A program made the position numbers and the translations under genes. The notes below the pieces were generated by a model. The model was given only the letters and a program-made list of their open reading frames with translations, had not been told where the DNA came from and did not search any database. 64,000 bases of DNA, taken from Clostridia bacterium (GTDB taxonomy: Bacteria > Bacillota > Clostridia > Christensenellales > Borkfalkiaceae). Numbering within the stretch: position 1 is the first letter of the stretch; each line of letters starts with the position of its first letter. Below, piece after piece: positions 43,134-53,020 of the stretch. Location of the stretch: the NCBI GenBank assembly GCA_017625565.1, contig JAGAKN010000002.1, positions 1 to 64,000 on the forward strand. The letters are read 5' to 3'.

Positions 43134-44390
43134 ATGCAAAAAAGTGTAAAAATTGCCTGCGGAGTTCTATCGGTAGCAACGGCGGTAGGGTTCGTTGGTT
43201 GTGGCAAAAGTAAGGATTCGGGGGCGATCAAGCTCACCGTTTGGGCGTCGGAAGCCGATCGAGCGTTCGTAAGCGAAGTCGTAGAAGAATTTAAGGCGAA
43301 ACACCCTGATAAAGAATACCGTTTTACCATAGATATTCAAGGGGAAAACGATGTGGCGACGCGCGTACTCAACGACGTGGAAAACGCTGCGGACGTGTTC
43401 TCGTTTATCAACGATCAAACGAGCAAGCTTATCAATGGGGACGCGCTCGCGCGGATTGCCGGGGAGAGATTGGAACGGATCAAACGGGAAAATTCCGCGG
43501 ATGCAATCGATTCGGCAACGGCGACGGTTGCAGGGGAAAAAGGGGTGTACGGCATGCCGTATACGGACAATACCTTTTTCTTATATTACAATAAATCGGT
43601 GTTGACGGAAACGGACGTAGCGTCTTTGGACGGGATTTTAAGTAAGTGTAGCGCGAGCAAACAATTCGCCTATCCGATGTCGGACGGATGGTATAGTTCG
43701 GCGTTTTATTTCGGGAAAGATTTGGGGTTCTCGGTAGAGTACAACGAGCATCTCGCGGAAACGAATATCGAGTGTAATTTCGACAACGCAACGGGCGAAA
43801 AAATTACGCAAGCGATGTGGGATTACGTCAAGGACAAACGTTTTAAGGCGGATGCGAACGATTCCAAGATCACGGCAGGGTTTAACGACGGTTCGATCGT
43901 GGCGGCGGTGACGGGGATTTGGAACAGGAGTGCGATTGAGAAGTATTTAGGAGAGAATTTCGCCGCGGCAAAATTGCCGACGTATACCTTGAATAAGGGG
44001 TTAGAAAACGAAGAGCAGGTGCAACTCGTGTCGTTTGCGGGGTATAAACTCATGGGCGTGAACAACTACTCCAAGCACAAGACGGACGCGATGGATTTTG
44101 CGGAATTTTATATCAGCAGAGAAAATCAAATTAAACACTTTGAAGAACGCGGTTTTGTTCCGACGAACGTGGAAGCGCGCGCGGACGAACGCATACAGTC
44201 GGATATTTGCGCGAAAGCGATCACCGAACAACTCAAATACAGCAAAACGCAAAAGGACGTGCCGTCGACGTTGTGGGTGCCGTTGGAAGGCTTGGGAAAT
44301 GCAATGATTACGGGCGCGCAAAGTGGGAGTTTTGATTTAAAGACGCAGTTAAAAGCGTGTGTAAACGCGATAAAAACAACAACGAATTAA
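43134..44390 (+). CDS. Extracellular maltodextrin-type solute-binding protein
   Basis: The 418-aa lipoprotein has a signal peptide with lipobox VGCG (cysteine about residue 23, FVGC). The mature part is a family 1 solute-binding protein. SEADRAFVSEVVEEFKAKHP, VFSFINDQTSKLINGDALARI and GVYGMPYTDNTFFLYYNKSVL are typical of MalE-like proteins, as is the later SFAGYKLMGVNNYSKH. It delivers sugars to the two permeases that follow. Maltodextrin is inferred from malQ next door. A gggggaaaggg Shine-Dalgarno is present. No clear promoter or CcpA site was identified upstream. Confidence 0.93.
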   Translation: MQKSVKIACGVLSVATAVGFVGCGKSKDSGAIKLTVWASEADRAFVSEVVEEFKAKHPDKEYRFTIDIQGENDVATRVLNDVENAADVFSFINDQTSKLINGDALARIAGERLERIKRENSADAIDSATATVAGEKGVYGMPYTDNTFFLYYNKSVLTETDVASLDGILSKCSASKQFAYPMSDGWYSSAFYFGKDLGFSVEYNEHLAETNIECNFDNATGEKITQAMWDYVKDKRFKADANDSKITAGFNDGSIVAAVTGIWNRSAIEKYLGENFAAAKLPTYTLNKGLENEEQVQLVSFAGYKLMGVNNYSKHKTDAMDFAEFYISRENQIKHFEERGFVPTNVEARADERIQSDICAKAITEQLKYSKTQKDVPSTLWVPLEGLGNAMITGAQSGSFDLKTQLKACVNAIKTTTN

Positions 44391-44421
44391 GTGCAGGAAA
44401 TCGCCGAACGGGGGAAAGAAA

Positions 44422-45819
44422 ATGGAGAAAGGGATCAGCAAAAGAAAACCGAACGTGTTCAAAAGGTTGTTTTTTGCGTTCAAAAACGGATCGTATGCAA
44501 CGCGCTTATCCTTTTTAGTGATGGGGTTCGGGCAAATTGTTCGGGGACAACTCGTCAAAGGGGTTGCGTATTTTCTGTTCCAAACGGCGTTTGCGTTATA
44601 TACGATTCTATTCGGCGGTAGATATATCGGGCATTTGTTTTCAGGGGACTTGGGTAGACGGGTTTCAGGGGAACAATGGAACGAAGCCTTACAAATCTTC
44701 GAGAAAGTGTCCGGGGATAACAGTTTTTTAATCCTTTTATACGGCGTCGTCAGTTTGGTGATCACGTGCGTCTTTCTCGTCGTTTGGGCGATGAACGTTT
44801 TCGGTAGCCGTGAAAACGATTTGCGCTTGGAGCGCGGTCAATCGCTCTCCGATTTCCGTATGGACGTGCGGAGTTTGCTCAACGAGAAGTTTTATATTCC
44901 GTTATTAATTCTGCCTTTTATAGGCTTGTTAGTATTCACGGTCATGCCGTTGATTTTTATGGTGCTAATCGCGTTTACCAACTACGACTACGCGCATACG
45001 CCACCGGGGAAACTCTTCGATTGGGTGGGTTTTGACAATTTCCGATCGATGTTTTCCCTGGCGAACGGAGCGGGGTTTGCGCTCGTATTTTTGCGCGTGT
45101 TGTTATGGACGTTCGTTTGGGCGTTCTTCGCGACGTTTACCAACTATTTTTTGGGGCTGGTAATAGCGCTACTCATTCACAAAAAAGGGATACGTCTAAA
45201 GGCGCTTTGGCGGACGTTGTTCGTCGTGGCGATTGCCATTCCGCAGTTTGTCACCTTGCTTTTAATGCAGAAGATTTTGGACGGGGACGGGATACTCAAC
45301 AAAATTCTCGGTACGAATATCCTATGGCTTGCCGACCAGCGGTATTTTTCGTTGTTGCCTAGGTTGATGATTATTCTCGTCAATATTTGGATCGGCGTAC
45401 CGTATACCCTGTTGATGTGTTCGGGGATTTTGTTGAACGTGCCTGCTGATTACTACGAAGCAGCTCGGATAGACGGCGCGTCCGCGGTGCAAATCTTTTT
45501 TAAAATTACTTTGCCGTATATGATGCATATTACCGCGCCGTATTTAATTACGCAATTCGTCGGGAATATCAACAACTTCAACGTCATTTGGTTGTTGACG
45601 GGTGGCGGACCTGTCGACAACGTCTATTACGGTGGTGGCTCGCAAGCGCAATCTACCGACTTGTTGGTGACGTGGTTATATCGGTTGACGACCGATCGAA
45701 ACCCGAAATACAACGTAGCGTCCGTCATCGGGATTGTGATTTTCGTCATTTCCGCCGTGTTGTCTTTGATTACGTTCAACCGCGCGTCGGCGACGAAAAG
45801 CGAAGACGCATTTCAATAA
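44422..45819 (+). CDS. ABC sugar transporter permease, MalF-like
   Basis: The 465-aa polytopic permease has an N-terminal pair of hydrophobic segments (about residues 30-60 and 100-130) before the core MalF-type transmembrane domain. The ABC permease EAA loop is EAARIDGASAVQIFFKITLP (about 350-369). Upstream features VMPLIFMVLIAFTNYDY and WVGFDNFRSMFS are typical of MalF. It forms the channel with the MalG-like partner 36 bp downstream. No ATPase is encoded here, which is common in Firmicutes, where one MsmX-type ATPase serves several sugar importers. Confidence 0.94.
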   Translation: MEKGISKRKPNVFKRLFFAFKNGSYATRLSFLVMGFGQIVRGQLVKGVAYFLFQTAFALYTILFGGRYIGHLFSGDLGRRVSGEQWNEALQIFEKVSGDNSFLILLYGVVSLVITCVFLVVWAMNVFGSRENDLRLERGQSLSDFRMDVRSLLNEKFYIPLLILPFIGLLVFTVMPLIFMVLIAFTNYDYAHTPPGKLFDWVGFDNFRSMFSLANGAGFALVFLRVLLWTFVWAFFATFTNYFLGLVIALLIHKKGIRLKALWRTLFVVAIAIPQFVTLLLMQKILDGDGILNKILGTNILWLADQRYFSLLPRLMIILVNIWIGVPYTLLMCSGILLNVPADYYEAARIDGASAVQIFFKITLPYMMHITAPYLITQFVGNINNFNVIWLLTGGGPVDNVYYGGGSQAQSTDLLVTWLYRLTTDRNPKYNVASVIGIVIFVISAVLSLITFNRASATKSEDAFQ

Positions 45820-45854
45820 AACTCCGCGTGTAAACGTGCGGAATAGGAAGGAAT

Positions 45855-46715
45855 ATGACAGGAACTTTATTAAAAATACGCAGACGCATGTCGAATATAT
45901 TCGTCTACGCGTTATTGATTACGCTTGGGGTGCTTTGGGTATTGCCGATTGTGTATCTCGTCTATACGGCGTTTCGCGTGACGCCGTCTACGGGGATTAT
46001 CAATACGCTATTTCCCGACGATTTGCGGTTGGGGGTTTCCAACTTCTCAAGATTGCTCGGCGATACGATGTTTTTGCGTTGGCTTAGGAATACGTTGCTC
46101 GTCGCGGTTAGCTCCTGCGCGTTGACGACGGTATTCATACTCATGGTCAGCTATGCGTTGTCAAGATTGCGTTTTCGCTTGCGTAGGCCGATTATGAACG
46201 TGTTGCTCGTTTTAGGAATGTTTCCGGGGTTTATGAGTATGATCGCCGTGTATTTCATACTCAAAGCGATGGGGCTTACCAACTCCCTGCTCGCGCTCGT
46301 GATGGTGTATTCGGGCGGAGCGGCGCTCTCGTACTATATTTGTAAGGGCTTTTTCGATACCGTTCCGCGTGCGATGGAAGAAGCGGCGATTTTGGACGGA
46401 GCAAGCCAGCCGATCGTGTTTTGGAAGATTATCATGCCGATGGCGAAACCGATTATCGTATACACGATATTGACGTCGTTCATTTCGCCTTGGTGCGATT
46501 TCATTTTCGTGAATACGATCATTAGCGATCGGGCGAAATATACGGTGGCGTTGGGGCTTTATAAAATGATCAACGCTGAAAAGAATAGTTTTAACGACAA
46601 TTTTACGACCTTTTGCGCGGGAGCGCTCGTCGTCGGCGCGATTATCGTCACGTTGTTTATGAGTATGCAAAAATACTACGTGGAAGGGATTACCGCAGGC
46701 GCGGTGAAAGGATAA
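45855..46715 (+). CDS. ABC sugar transporter permease, MalG-like
   Basis: The 286-aa permease has six membrane helices and the EAA loop EEAAILDGASQPIVFWKIIMP (about 174-194, motif shown in part). It also has MSMIAVYFILKAMGLTNSLLALVMVYSGG-type spans and the C-terminal QKYYVEGITAGAVKG, which is hallmark for MalG. The start has an aggaagg Shine-Dalgarno. It pairs with the MalF-like protein upstream and closes the importer operon. Confidence 0.95.
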   Translation: MTGTLLKIRRRMSNIFVYALLITLGVLWVLPIVYLVYTAFRVTPSTGIINTLFPDDLRLGVSNFSRLLGDTMFLRWLRNTLLVAVSSCALTTVFILMVSYALSRLRFRLRRPIMNVLLVLGMFPGFMSMIAVYFILKAMGLTNSLLALVMVYSGGAALSYYICKGFFDTVPRAMEEAAILDGASQPIVFWKIIMPMAKPIIVYTILTSFISPWCDFIFVNTIISDRAKYTVALGLYKMINAEKNSFNDNFTTFCAGALVVGAIIVTLFMSMQKYYVEGITAGAVKG

Positions 46716-46727
46716 CTTGCGAAAAAA

Positions 46728-46757
46728 AGGACGCCCTGAACTTGTGGTTCAGGGCGT
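46728..46757. terminator. Bidirectional terminator, malG-like / ABC permease
   Basis: An 11-bp perfect stem (46731-46741 and 46747-46757). On the minus strand it is followed by a run of seven T, so it is best suited to end the leftward ABC operon. Confidence 0.8.
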
Positions 46758-46763
46758 TAAAGT

Positions 46764-47570
46764 TTATCGATTTTTAATTACCAAGCGTTCTAATAGCGCG
46801 ACGAACGCGTACATAATTGCCGCCAGCATGCAAAGGATAAATACCGCGCTCATAACGAGATCAAGTTTGAATACTTGCCCGCCGTAGACGATTAAATAGC
46901 CGATCCCGGCTTTCGATACGATATACTCGCCCATAATCGAGCCGATCCACGCCATACCTACGTTGATTTTTAGCATCGAAATGAAGTTGGGCAAGGAGGA
47001 CGGAATGACGAGCTTGGTAAGGATTTGCAGTTTGGACGCGCCCATAGATTTGAGCAATAACAACTTATTCTCGTCCGTTGCCATAAAACCGCTTAGCATA
47101 TTCATAATCGCGACGATCAAGCCGATCAATACGGTCATAAACACGATGGCTTCGCTACCCGTACCGCACCAGATAATGATAAGCGGACCGAGCGCGATCT
47201 TCGGCAAAGCGTTCAAGACGACGAGATAGGGCTCTAAAATCCGACGCAGAGCTTCGCTCCACCAAAGCGCGAGCGCGACGGAATATCCTAACCCGACGGC
47301 GATGGCAAAGCCGATTAGCGTTTCTTTCAACGTCGTGCCGACGTGATGGAATAGCGTGCCGTTGCGGTGTAAATCGGCGATGGCTTTACAGATACGGGAG
47401 GGCGAACTCGTAATAAAAGGGTTTACCCAAGCCTGCCGTGCGGACAGCTCCCAAAGCAGAAGAAATACGAATAAAATGGAAATGCGTGCGACGTTGACAA
47501 GGATACTCTTGTTTCGAACTCCGCGTAAGTACGCCAAGTGTTGCGGGGAAAATTCGCGGTCGTTTTTCAT
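46764..47570 (-). CDS. ABC transporter permease, SsuC/TauC/ThiX-like
   Basis: A 268-aa BPD-type permease with five to six membrane helices. The EAA-like loop is KSMGASKLQILTKLVIPSSLP, and ALGPLIIIWCGTGSEAIVFM is a family signature. The start at 47570 has an aaggag Shine-Dalgarno and overlaps the ATPase stop by 4 bp (ATGA). An upstream TTG in the ATPase gene is less likely. With the two genes before it, it forms a three-gene importer of the nitrate/sulfonate/taurine/pyrimidine type. Confidence 0.9.
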   Translation of the reverse strand: MKNDREFSPQHLAYLRGVRNKSILVNVARISILFVFLLLWELSARQAWVNPFITSSPSRICKAIADLHRNGTLFHHVGTTLKETLIGFAIAVGLGYSVALALWWSEALRRILEPYLVVLNALPKIALGPLIIIWCGTGSEAIVFMTVLIGLIVAIMNMLSGFMATDENKLLLLKSMGASKLQILTKLVIPSSLPNFISMLKINVGMAWIGSIMGEYIVSKAGIGYLIVYGGQVFKLDLVMSAVFILCMLAAIMYAFVALLERLVIKNR

Positions 47571-48301
47571 GCGTTTAACTCCTTCCAAAGTATTTCAAAC
47601 CAACGGGAGAACTCGACGTTCTCACGGCGTTTTAACGGTTCGCTTTCAGGGAACGTAAGGACGTGCTCGGCGACGACGCTCGCCGGGCGTTTAGACAAAA
47701 CGAAGATTTTATCGGCTACCGAAATCGCTTCACTAATGTCGTGGGTGATGAGTAGCGCCGTCTTTTTCTCGTTGCGTATAATTTTATATACGTCGTCGCA
47801 AACGGAAAGTCGGGTTTGGTAATCGAGCGCGGAAAAGGGCTCGTCAAGGAGTAGCACGTCGGGGTTGACGGCAAGCGTCCTGATCAAAGCCGCGCGTTGG
47901 CGCATACCGCCCGACAGCGACGAAGGGTAATTTTTCAAAAATTGTTTCAAACCGTACTTTTCCGCCAAAGAGATGGCTCTTGCGCGTTGTTCGGGGGTGT
48001 TCGTGCGTTTGATTTCTAAGGGCAGGAAGATATTCTTCTCGATTGTCCGCCAGGGGAATAATTCGTCTTTTTGGAGCATGTATCCGAACGAGCTACCGTC
48101 CGAAACTACCCTGCCTTGCGTCGGAGTTAACAACCCCGCCGCAAGAGAGAGTACTGTCGTCTTTCCGCAACCGGAAGGACCGATAATCGCGACGAATTCA
48201 CCTTCCGCAACCGAGAAATTCACGTTTTCTAACGCTACCGTTTCGCCCTGTTTGCTATGATAGCGCATAGAAACGTTATCGAAACGTAAAACTTCTTTCA
48301 T
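47567..48301 (-). CDS. ABC transporter ATP-binding protein, SsuB/TauB-like
   Basis: The 244-aa ATPase has all nucleotide-binding motifs: Walker A GPSGCGKT (about residues 42-49), Q-loop (MLQKDELFPW), signature LSGGMRQRAALIRTL (about 133-147), Walker B VLLLDEPFSALD and H-loop LLITHDISEA. It belongs to the NrtD/SsuB/TauB subfamily by its early WRTIEKNIFLPLEI segment. It energises the adjacent permease. A Shine-Dalgarno (aaagga) precedes the ATG. Confidence 0.94.
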   Translation of the reverse strand: MKEVLRFDNVSMRYHSKQGETVALENVNFSVAEGEFVAIIGPSGCGKTTVLSLAAGLLTPTQGRVVSDGSSFGYMLQKDELFPWRTIEKNIFLPLEIKRTNTPEQRARAISLAEKYGLKQFLKNYPSSLSGGMRQRAALIRTLAVNPDVLLLDEPFSALDYQTRLSVCDDVYKIIRNEKKTALLITHDISEAISVADKIFVLSKRPASVVAEHVLTFPESEPLKRRENVEFSRWFEILWKELNA

Positions 48302-48325
48302 TTGCGTAATTCCTTTTTGTGTTTT

Positions 48326-49345
48326 TTAGCCGGTATAAATTTCTTCGAAAACGGTTTTCGCGTAATCGTTGTTGACAAGTTCAAGCATTTGCACGCGTTC
48401 GGGCAGTTCGCCTGCGTTTTCAATAATGTCTTGCAAGCGGTTAAAGCTGTCTTCCGTCATCGTCAATTCCGTGCGCCAAGCGTCGATATTCCGATAGCGT
48501 TCTACAGACGCGGCAAGCGAAGTTTCGGAAACGCCTTCAAAGTACGCGGTTAAATAGGGCGCGACGGTAGCGGACGGCGTTTCGTTGACGTATTTTACGG
48601 CTTTGGTGACGGCGCGTAAGAACCCTTTCGCAACGTCGTCGTTCTTTCTCAGCCAAGAATTTTTTGCGATAAAGCAAGTATATGGCACTTCGCCCGACGC
48701 TTCACCGACGGACGCGACAACGTAGCCTTTGCCCGCGGCTTCGTATTCGTAAGCGGTAGGATCGAACATGGTACAATAATCCGCCGTCCCTGCTTCGAAC
48801 GCGCCGACCATCAAATTGAACGCTACGTCGTAATTCAATGTCACATCCGTTCCGTCCGTCAAACCGTGTTGACCGAGAACGTATTCAAACGTCATGGCAG
48901 GTACGCCACCTTTTCTCCCGGCAAGGATTTCTTTACCTTTCAAGTCCGTCCATTGAAAATTTGGTTGTGGCGTACGGGATACGAGAAACGAGCCGTCCCG
49001 TTTGGTTAATTGCCCGATAACGGTCGGTACGTCGGTCGATCCGCCAAGGAGTACGTACAAAGCGGCTTCCGGCCCGCAAAATCCAATGTCGGCGTCGCCT
49101 GAAAGTACGGCGGACATAACGTTGTCCGCGCCACCGCCGTTGGTAAGGTCGAGTTTGATGCCTTCTTCTTCAAGATATCCCAGCGATTCCGCAAGATATA
49201 AAGGGGCGTAGAAAACGGAATGGGTGACTTCGTTTAAGGAAATGGTCGTCATTCCGTCGTCGTCCTTTTTTGAACAGGCGGAAAGAGGGAGCGTGGCAAG
49301 GCAGACGGCGATGGACGCGCTGATGAGTTTGACGTATTTTTTCAT
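48326..49345 (-). CDS. ABC transporter substrate-binding lipoprotein, NMT1/SsuA-like
   Basis: The 339-aa protein has a lipoprotein signal (MKKYVKLISAS, a hydrophobic stretch, lipobox LSAC with cysteine at about 24). The NMT1/SsuA fold follows: VTHSVFYAPLYLAESLGYLEEEG, LTNGGGADNVMSAVLSGDADIGF and LKGKEILAGRKGG. Family members bind sulfonates, nitrate, thiamine-precursor pyrimidines or similar compounds, and the ligand is not readable. No TPP riboswitch or other known RNA element lies upstream. It is the first gene of the leftward operon and shares overlapping -35 boxes with valS. Confidence 0.9.
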   Translation of the reverse strand: MKKYVKLISASIAVCLATLPLSACSKKDDDGMTTISLNEVTHSVFYAPLYLAESLGYLEEEGIKLDLTNGGGADNVMSAVLSGDADIGFCGPEAALYVLLGGSTDVPTVIGQLTKRDGSFLVSRTPQPNFQWTDLKGKEILAGRKGGVPAMTFEYVLGQHGLTDGTDVTLNYDVAFNLMVGAFEAGTADYCTMFDPTAYEYEAAGKGYVVASVGEASGEVPYTCFIAKNSWLRKNDDVAKGFLRAVTKAVKYVNETPSATVAPYLTAYFEGVSETSLAASVERYRNIDAWRTELTMTEDSFNRLQDIIENAGELPERVQMLELVNNDYAKTVFEEIYTG

Positions 49346-49385
49346 AAATGCAGTTCTCCGAATAAAAAAATTTTTAGAATAATAT

Positions 49386-49415
49386 ATTATATGTTGGCGC
49401 GTTTATAATTGACAA
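49386..49415 (-). promoter_or_regulatory. Promoter of the NMT1-type ABC operon
   Basis: On the minus strand: TTGTCA (49415-49410), an 18-bp spacer, TATAAT (49391-49386). The -35 overlaps the valS -35 on the other strand. Confidence 0.82.
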
Positions 49416-49437
49416 TCGGAAAGGAAAGTATTATAAT
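49409..49437 (+). promoter_or_regulatory. Promoter of valS
   Basis: TTGACA (49409-49414), a 17-bp spacer and TATAAT (49432-49437). The leader to the ATG is about 70 nt, too short for a T-box. Confidence 0.88.
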
Positions 49438-49510
49438 AGGAAAGCTTTACTATGAAATAAAATGGGAAAATGCGCACGAAAAGTACGAAAATAACGGGGT
49501 TATAGAAATT

Positions 49511-52132
49511 ATGGAAATGCAAAAGACGTACAATCCAAAAGACTTTGAGGACAGAATTTATGCCGAGTGGGAGAAGTCGGGGGCGTTCCGCGCGGAAATC
49601 GACGCGGAGAAAGTTCCGTTCACGATTATGATGCCACCCCCCAACATTACGGGGCAGTTGCATATGGGGCACGCGATGGACGCGACGATGCAAGATACCT
49701 TGATCCGTTTCAAGCGGATGCAAGGCTATGCGGCGTTGTGGTTGCCCGGTTGCGACCACGCTTCGATTGCAACCGAAGTAAAAATCGTTGAAAAAATGAA
49801 AGAAGACGGGTTGACGAAAGCCGATCTCGGTAGAGACGGGTTTTTAAAGCGCGCTTGGGAATGGAAAGAACAATACGGCAACCGTATTATGCTCCAACAA
49901 CGCAAAATGGGTACGTCGTGCGACTGGTCCCGTCAAGCCTTCACGATGGACGAAAAATGCTCCCGCGCGGTACGGGAAGTATTCGTTAATTTATACGAAA
50001 AAGGCTTGATCTACCAAGGGGATCGGATAATCAACTGGTGTCCTTGCTGTAAGACGGCGCTTTCGGACGCGGAAGTAGAATACGCGGAAGAAGGTGGACA
50101 TTTCTGGCATTTGCGCTATCCTGCAACGGACGGTTCGGCGGAAGTCATTGTCGCGACCACTCGTCCCGAAACCATGCTCGGGGATACGGCGGTTGCGGTA
50201 CACCCCGACGACGAACGCTACAAAGCGCTCGTTGGGAAAACGTTGAAATTGCCGTTGACCGATCGTGAAATCCCCGTCGTAGCGGACGAATACGTCGATC
50301 CTACGTTCGGTACGGGTTGCGTAAAAATTACGCCTGCGCACGATCCCAACGACTTCGAAGTCGGGAAACGTCACGATTTGCCGATCATTCGCGTGATGAA
50401 CGACGACGGCACGATGAACGAACTTGCAGGCGTGTACCAAGGCTTAGACAGATACGTTGCGAGAAAGAAAATCGTTGCCGATTTGGAAGCGCAAGGCAAT
50501 CTTGTGAAGGTCGAAGCGCATACGCATAACGTTGGGCATTGCTATCGTTGCCATTCGACGGTAGAGCCGATTGTTTCCAAACAATGGTTTGTGAAAATGG
50601 AACCGCTTGCAAAACCTGCAATCACGGCGGTTATGAAAAACAAAGTCAAATTCGTCCCCGAACGTTTCTCGAAAATTTACTACAACTGGATGGAAAACGT
50701 TCGCGATTGGTGTATTTCTCGTCAACTTTGGTGGGGACACCGTATTCCCGTTTGGTATTGTTCCGAATGCGGAAAAGTCATTTGTACGAAAGAAGATCCT
50801 ACGGCTTGTCCCGATTGCGGATCGCATAACATTCGCCAAGACGAAGACGTTTTGGATACTTGGTTTTCGTCGGCACTTTGGCCGTTCTCTACGCTCGGCT
50901 ATCCCGATGAAACGCCCGATTATAAATATTTCTATCCGACGGACGTACTTGTGACGGGGTACGATATCATCTTCTTCTGGGTAGCAAGAATGATTTTCTC
51001 TGGGATCGAGCATACCGGCAAAGTTCCTTTCCACGACGTACTCATTCACGGAATTATCCGTGACGAGCAAGGTCGAAAGATGAGTAAATCGCTCGGCAAC
51101 GGGATCGATCCGTTGGAAGTCATTGAAAAATACGGTGCGGACTCCTTGCGGTTATCCCTTTTGACGGGGGTTGCGCCTGGGAACGATACGCGGTATTCGG
51201 ACGCGAAAGTAGAAGCGAGTCGTAATTTCATTAACAAACTTTGGAATGCCACTCGGTTCTTGCTTATGAACACGGAAGGCAAGAAAATTCCTGCGATCGA
51301 TCAAGTCAAGTTCGCGCCTGCGGATAAATGGATTATCTCTAAATTGCAAACGTGTATTCGCGAAGTGACCACGAATCTTGGAAAATACGAGCTCGGCGTT
51401 GCAAGCGATTTGATAACGAGTTTCGTATGGGACGATTTCTGCGACTGGTATATCGAACTGTCCAAACCCGCGTTGTACGGAGAAGATGAATCGCGTAAAG
51501 CGGACGCGCTTGCGGTGCTTTGTTTCGTATTAGAAAACGCGCTCAAATTGTTGCATCCGTTTATTCCGTTCGTCACGGAAGAAATTTACGGGTACTTGCC
51601 GAACACGAAAGGCAGTATTATGACGGCGGAGTTCCCGCGCTATAATTCCAAAATGGCGTACAAGAAAGAAGCGAAAGCATTCGAAGGAGTTATGGAAATT
51701 ATCAAAGCGGTTCGCGCGATGAAAAAAGATGCGGAGTGCCCCCCTTCAAAGAAAGTCGAACTCAACGTCGTCACGGAAAATAAACGCTTGTTGCAACAAA
51801 ATAAAGATTCTATCGTCAAATTGTCTGGCGCGAGTGATTTACGCTTTGTAAACAGCGCGGACGACGTAAGCGGAAAGACGGTTTCGGCGGTGACGGAGAT
51901 TGCACAAATTTACGTGCCGTTGGGGGAACTTGTGGATATTGAAAAAGAAAAGGCGAGATTGACTGCGGAGATCGAGCGGATCGACGGGGAAATCGCCCGC
52001 GCGCAAGGCAAACTCTCGAATTCGAATTTCGTGGACAAAGCGCCCCAAAAACTCGTAGATGCAGAGCGTGAAAAGGTAAAGAAATACCAAGATATGAAAG
52101 AGAAATGCGTAGCGCAACTTGAAAGTCTGTAA
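49511..52132 (+). CDS. valS: Valyl-tRNA synthetase
   Basis: ValS charges tRNA-Val and edits misactivated threonine. The 873-aa protein has the class I motif HMGHAM (HIGH box) in [15 protein letters not shown], near residue 40. It also has the editing domain ([14 protein letters not shown]), [18 protein letters not shown] and the KMSKS loop in [17 protein letters not shown] (near residue 515). The C-terminal coiled coil is [20 protein letters not shown]. The frame is open to 49409, but that codon lies inside the promoter, so the start is placed at the ATG at 49511. An ATG at 49517 is also possible. Confidence 0.97.
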   Translation: MEMQKTYNPKDFEDRIYAEWEKSGAFRAEIDAEKVPFTIMMPPPNITGQLHMGHAMDATMQDTLIRFKRMQGYAALWLPGCDHASIATEVKIVEKMKEDGLTKADLGRDGFLKRAWEWKEQYGNRIMLQQRKMGTSCDWSRQAFTMDEKCSRAVREVFVNLYEKGLIYQGDRIINWCPCCKTALSDAEVEYAEEGGHFWHLRYPATDGSAEVIVATTRPETMLGDTAVAVHPDDERYKALVGKTLKLPLTDREIPVVADEYVDPTFGTGCVKITPAHDPNDFEVGKRHDLPIIRVMNDDGTMNELAGVYQGLDRYVARKKIVADLEAQGNLVKVEAHTHNVGHCYRCHSTVEPIVSKQWFVKMEPLAKPAITAVMKNKVKFVPERFSKIYYNWMENVRDWCISRQLWWGHRIPVWYCSECGKVICTKEDPTACPDCGSHNIRQDEDVLDTWFSSALWPFSTLGYPDETPDYKYFYPTDVLVTGYDIIFFWVARMIFSGIEHTGKVPFHDVLIHGIIRDEQGRKMSKSLGNGIDPLEVIEKYGADSLRLSLLTGVAPGNDTRYSDAKVEASRNFINKLWNATRFLLMNTEGKKIPAIDQVKFAPADKWIISKLQTCIREVTTNLGKYELGVASDLITSFVWDDFCDWYIELSKPALYGEDESRKADALAVLCFVLENALKLLHPFIPFVTEEIYGYLPNTKGSIMTAEFPRYNSKMAYKKEAKAFEGVMEIIKAVRAMKKDAECPPSKKVELNVVTENKRLLQQNKDSIVKLSGASDLRFVNSADDVSGKTVSAVTEIAQIYVPLGELVDIEKEKARLTAEIERIDGEIARAQGKLSNSNFVDKAPQKLVDAEREKVKKYQDMKEKCVAQLESL

Positions 52133-52137
52133 ATTGC

Positions 52138-52164
52138 AAAATCCGTCCGAAAGGGCGGATTTTC
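52138..52164 (+). terminator. Terminator after valS
   Basis: The stem aaaatccgtcc/gggcggatttt (one G-T pair) with a GAAA tetraloop and a T-rich end. Confidence 0.88.
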
Positions 52165-52207
52165 TTTGAAAAAAAGGAAAAGAATATAAAAAAGTTCCTT
52201 CAAACGT

Positions 52208-52236
52208 TTGACAAAGGGCTTGGAAAGTGTTAAAAT
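52208..52236 (+). promoter_or_regulatory. Promoter of the rpsL operon
   Basis: TTGACA (52208-52213), a 17-bp spacer and TAAAAT (52231-52236). A leader of about 160 nt without an ORF separates it from rpsL, and no known leader motif was identified in it. Confidence 0.82.
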
Positions 52237-52402
52237 AATACCGTTGCGATGGTAAGGGGTACTATGCCCTTTTGTCGAAATGCCTGAAAAAACGGGCGTT
52301 GGGACGAGCCTTGCAACCTAAAAACGCTTTTTTCTTTGAAATTGCGATAAGGGCAGTTTCGAGGGAAATATATTCCAAAATTTTTACAAGGAGGTCAACA
52401 AT

Positions 52403-52774
52403 ATGCCTACTATCAACCAGCTTATTAAAAAGGGTAGAGAACGTATCTTATACAAGTCCAAGAGCCCTATTTTGGACAACTGCCCCCAAAAGCGCGGCGT
52501 ATGTTTGTCCGTAACCACGACTTCTCCTAAGAAGCCGAACTCTGCTATGAGAAAGATTGCACGTGTGCGTCTTACGAATAAGCAAGAAGGTACGGTTTAC
52601 ATTCCCGGCGAAGGTCACAACCTTCAAGAGCACAGCTCTGTATTGATCAGAGGCGGACGTGTCAAGGACTTGCCCGGTGTACGTTATCACATCATTCGTG
52701 GCGCGCTTGATACTGCCGGCGTTGCAAATCGTAAGCAGTCCCGTTCTAAATACGGCGCAAAACGCCCTAAGTAA
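52403..52774 (+). CDS. rpsL: 30S ribosomal protein S12
   Basis: S12 lies at the decoding centre of the 30S subunit. The 123-aa protein has the hallmark [20 protein letters not shown] (about 40-59), [28 protein letters not shown] and the C-terminal [10 protein letters not shown]. The lysines that give streptomycin resistance when mutated, here Lys43 of PKKPNS and Lys88 of VKDLPG, are wild type. It has a strong aaggagg Shine-Dalgarno. It starts the classic str order rpsL-rpsG-fusA-tuf. Confidence 0.99.
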   Translation: MPTINQLIKKGRERILYKSKSPILDNCPQKRGVCLSVTTTSPKKPNSAMRKIARVRLTNKQEGTVYIPGEGHNLQEHSSVLIRGGRVKDLPGVRYHIIRGALDTAGVANRKQSRSKYGAKRPK

Positions 52775-53020
52775 TTTAGGAAAACTGCAAAATTCGCGAG
52801 AGGTTTCTAATCTCGCAAAGTCGGTTGCGTTTTAAGACTAAAACCAAAACGCAAAAGACCTACTTGTCACTCGGAATATAGCTCGAAAACAGCCCCGAAT
52901 AGAAAGTAGGCAGTATGCAACGCAAGTTGCAGAAGATTCGCACTCAAATATAATAAGGAGCGCGATAGCTGTACTGAAGGGTAAAAACCCTTATCAAAAA
53001 TTTAAAGGAGGATTCAAATT
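52775..53020 (+). promoter_or_regulatory. Structured spacer between rpsL and rpsG
   Basis: This 246-nt gap is long for the str operon. It contains gttgcgtttt/aaaacgcaa (52823-52857) and cctactt/aagtagg (52859 to 52911), which form hairpins. A possible internal promoter follows: TTGCAG (52927-52932), a 16-bp spacer and TATAAT (52949-52954). A small GGGTaaaaaACCC-type hairpin lies before the rpsG Shine-Dalgarno. It may be a ribosomal-protein autoregulation site or a second promoter. Confidence 0.45.

Noticed and set aside
49346..49510. T-box leader for valS or TPP riboswitch for the ABC operon
   Set aside because: The space between the promoters is too short for a T-box, and no TPP-riboswitch conserved blocks are present on either strand.
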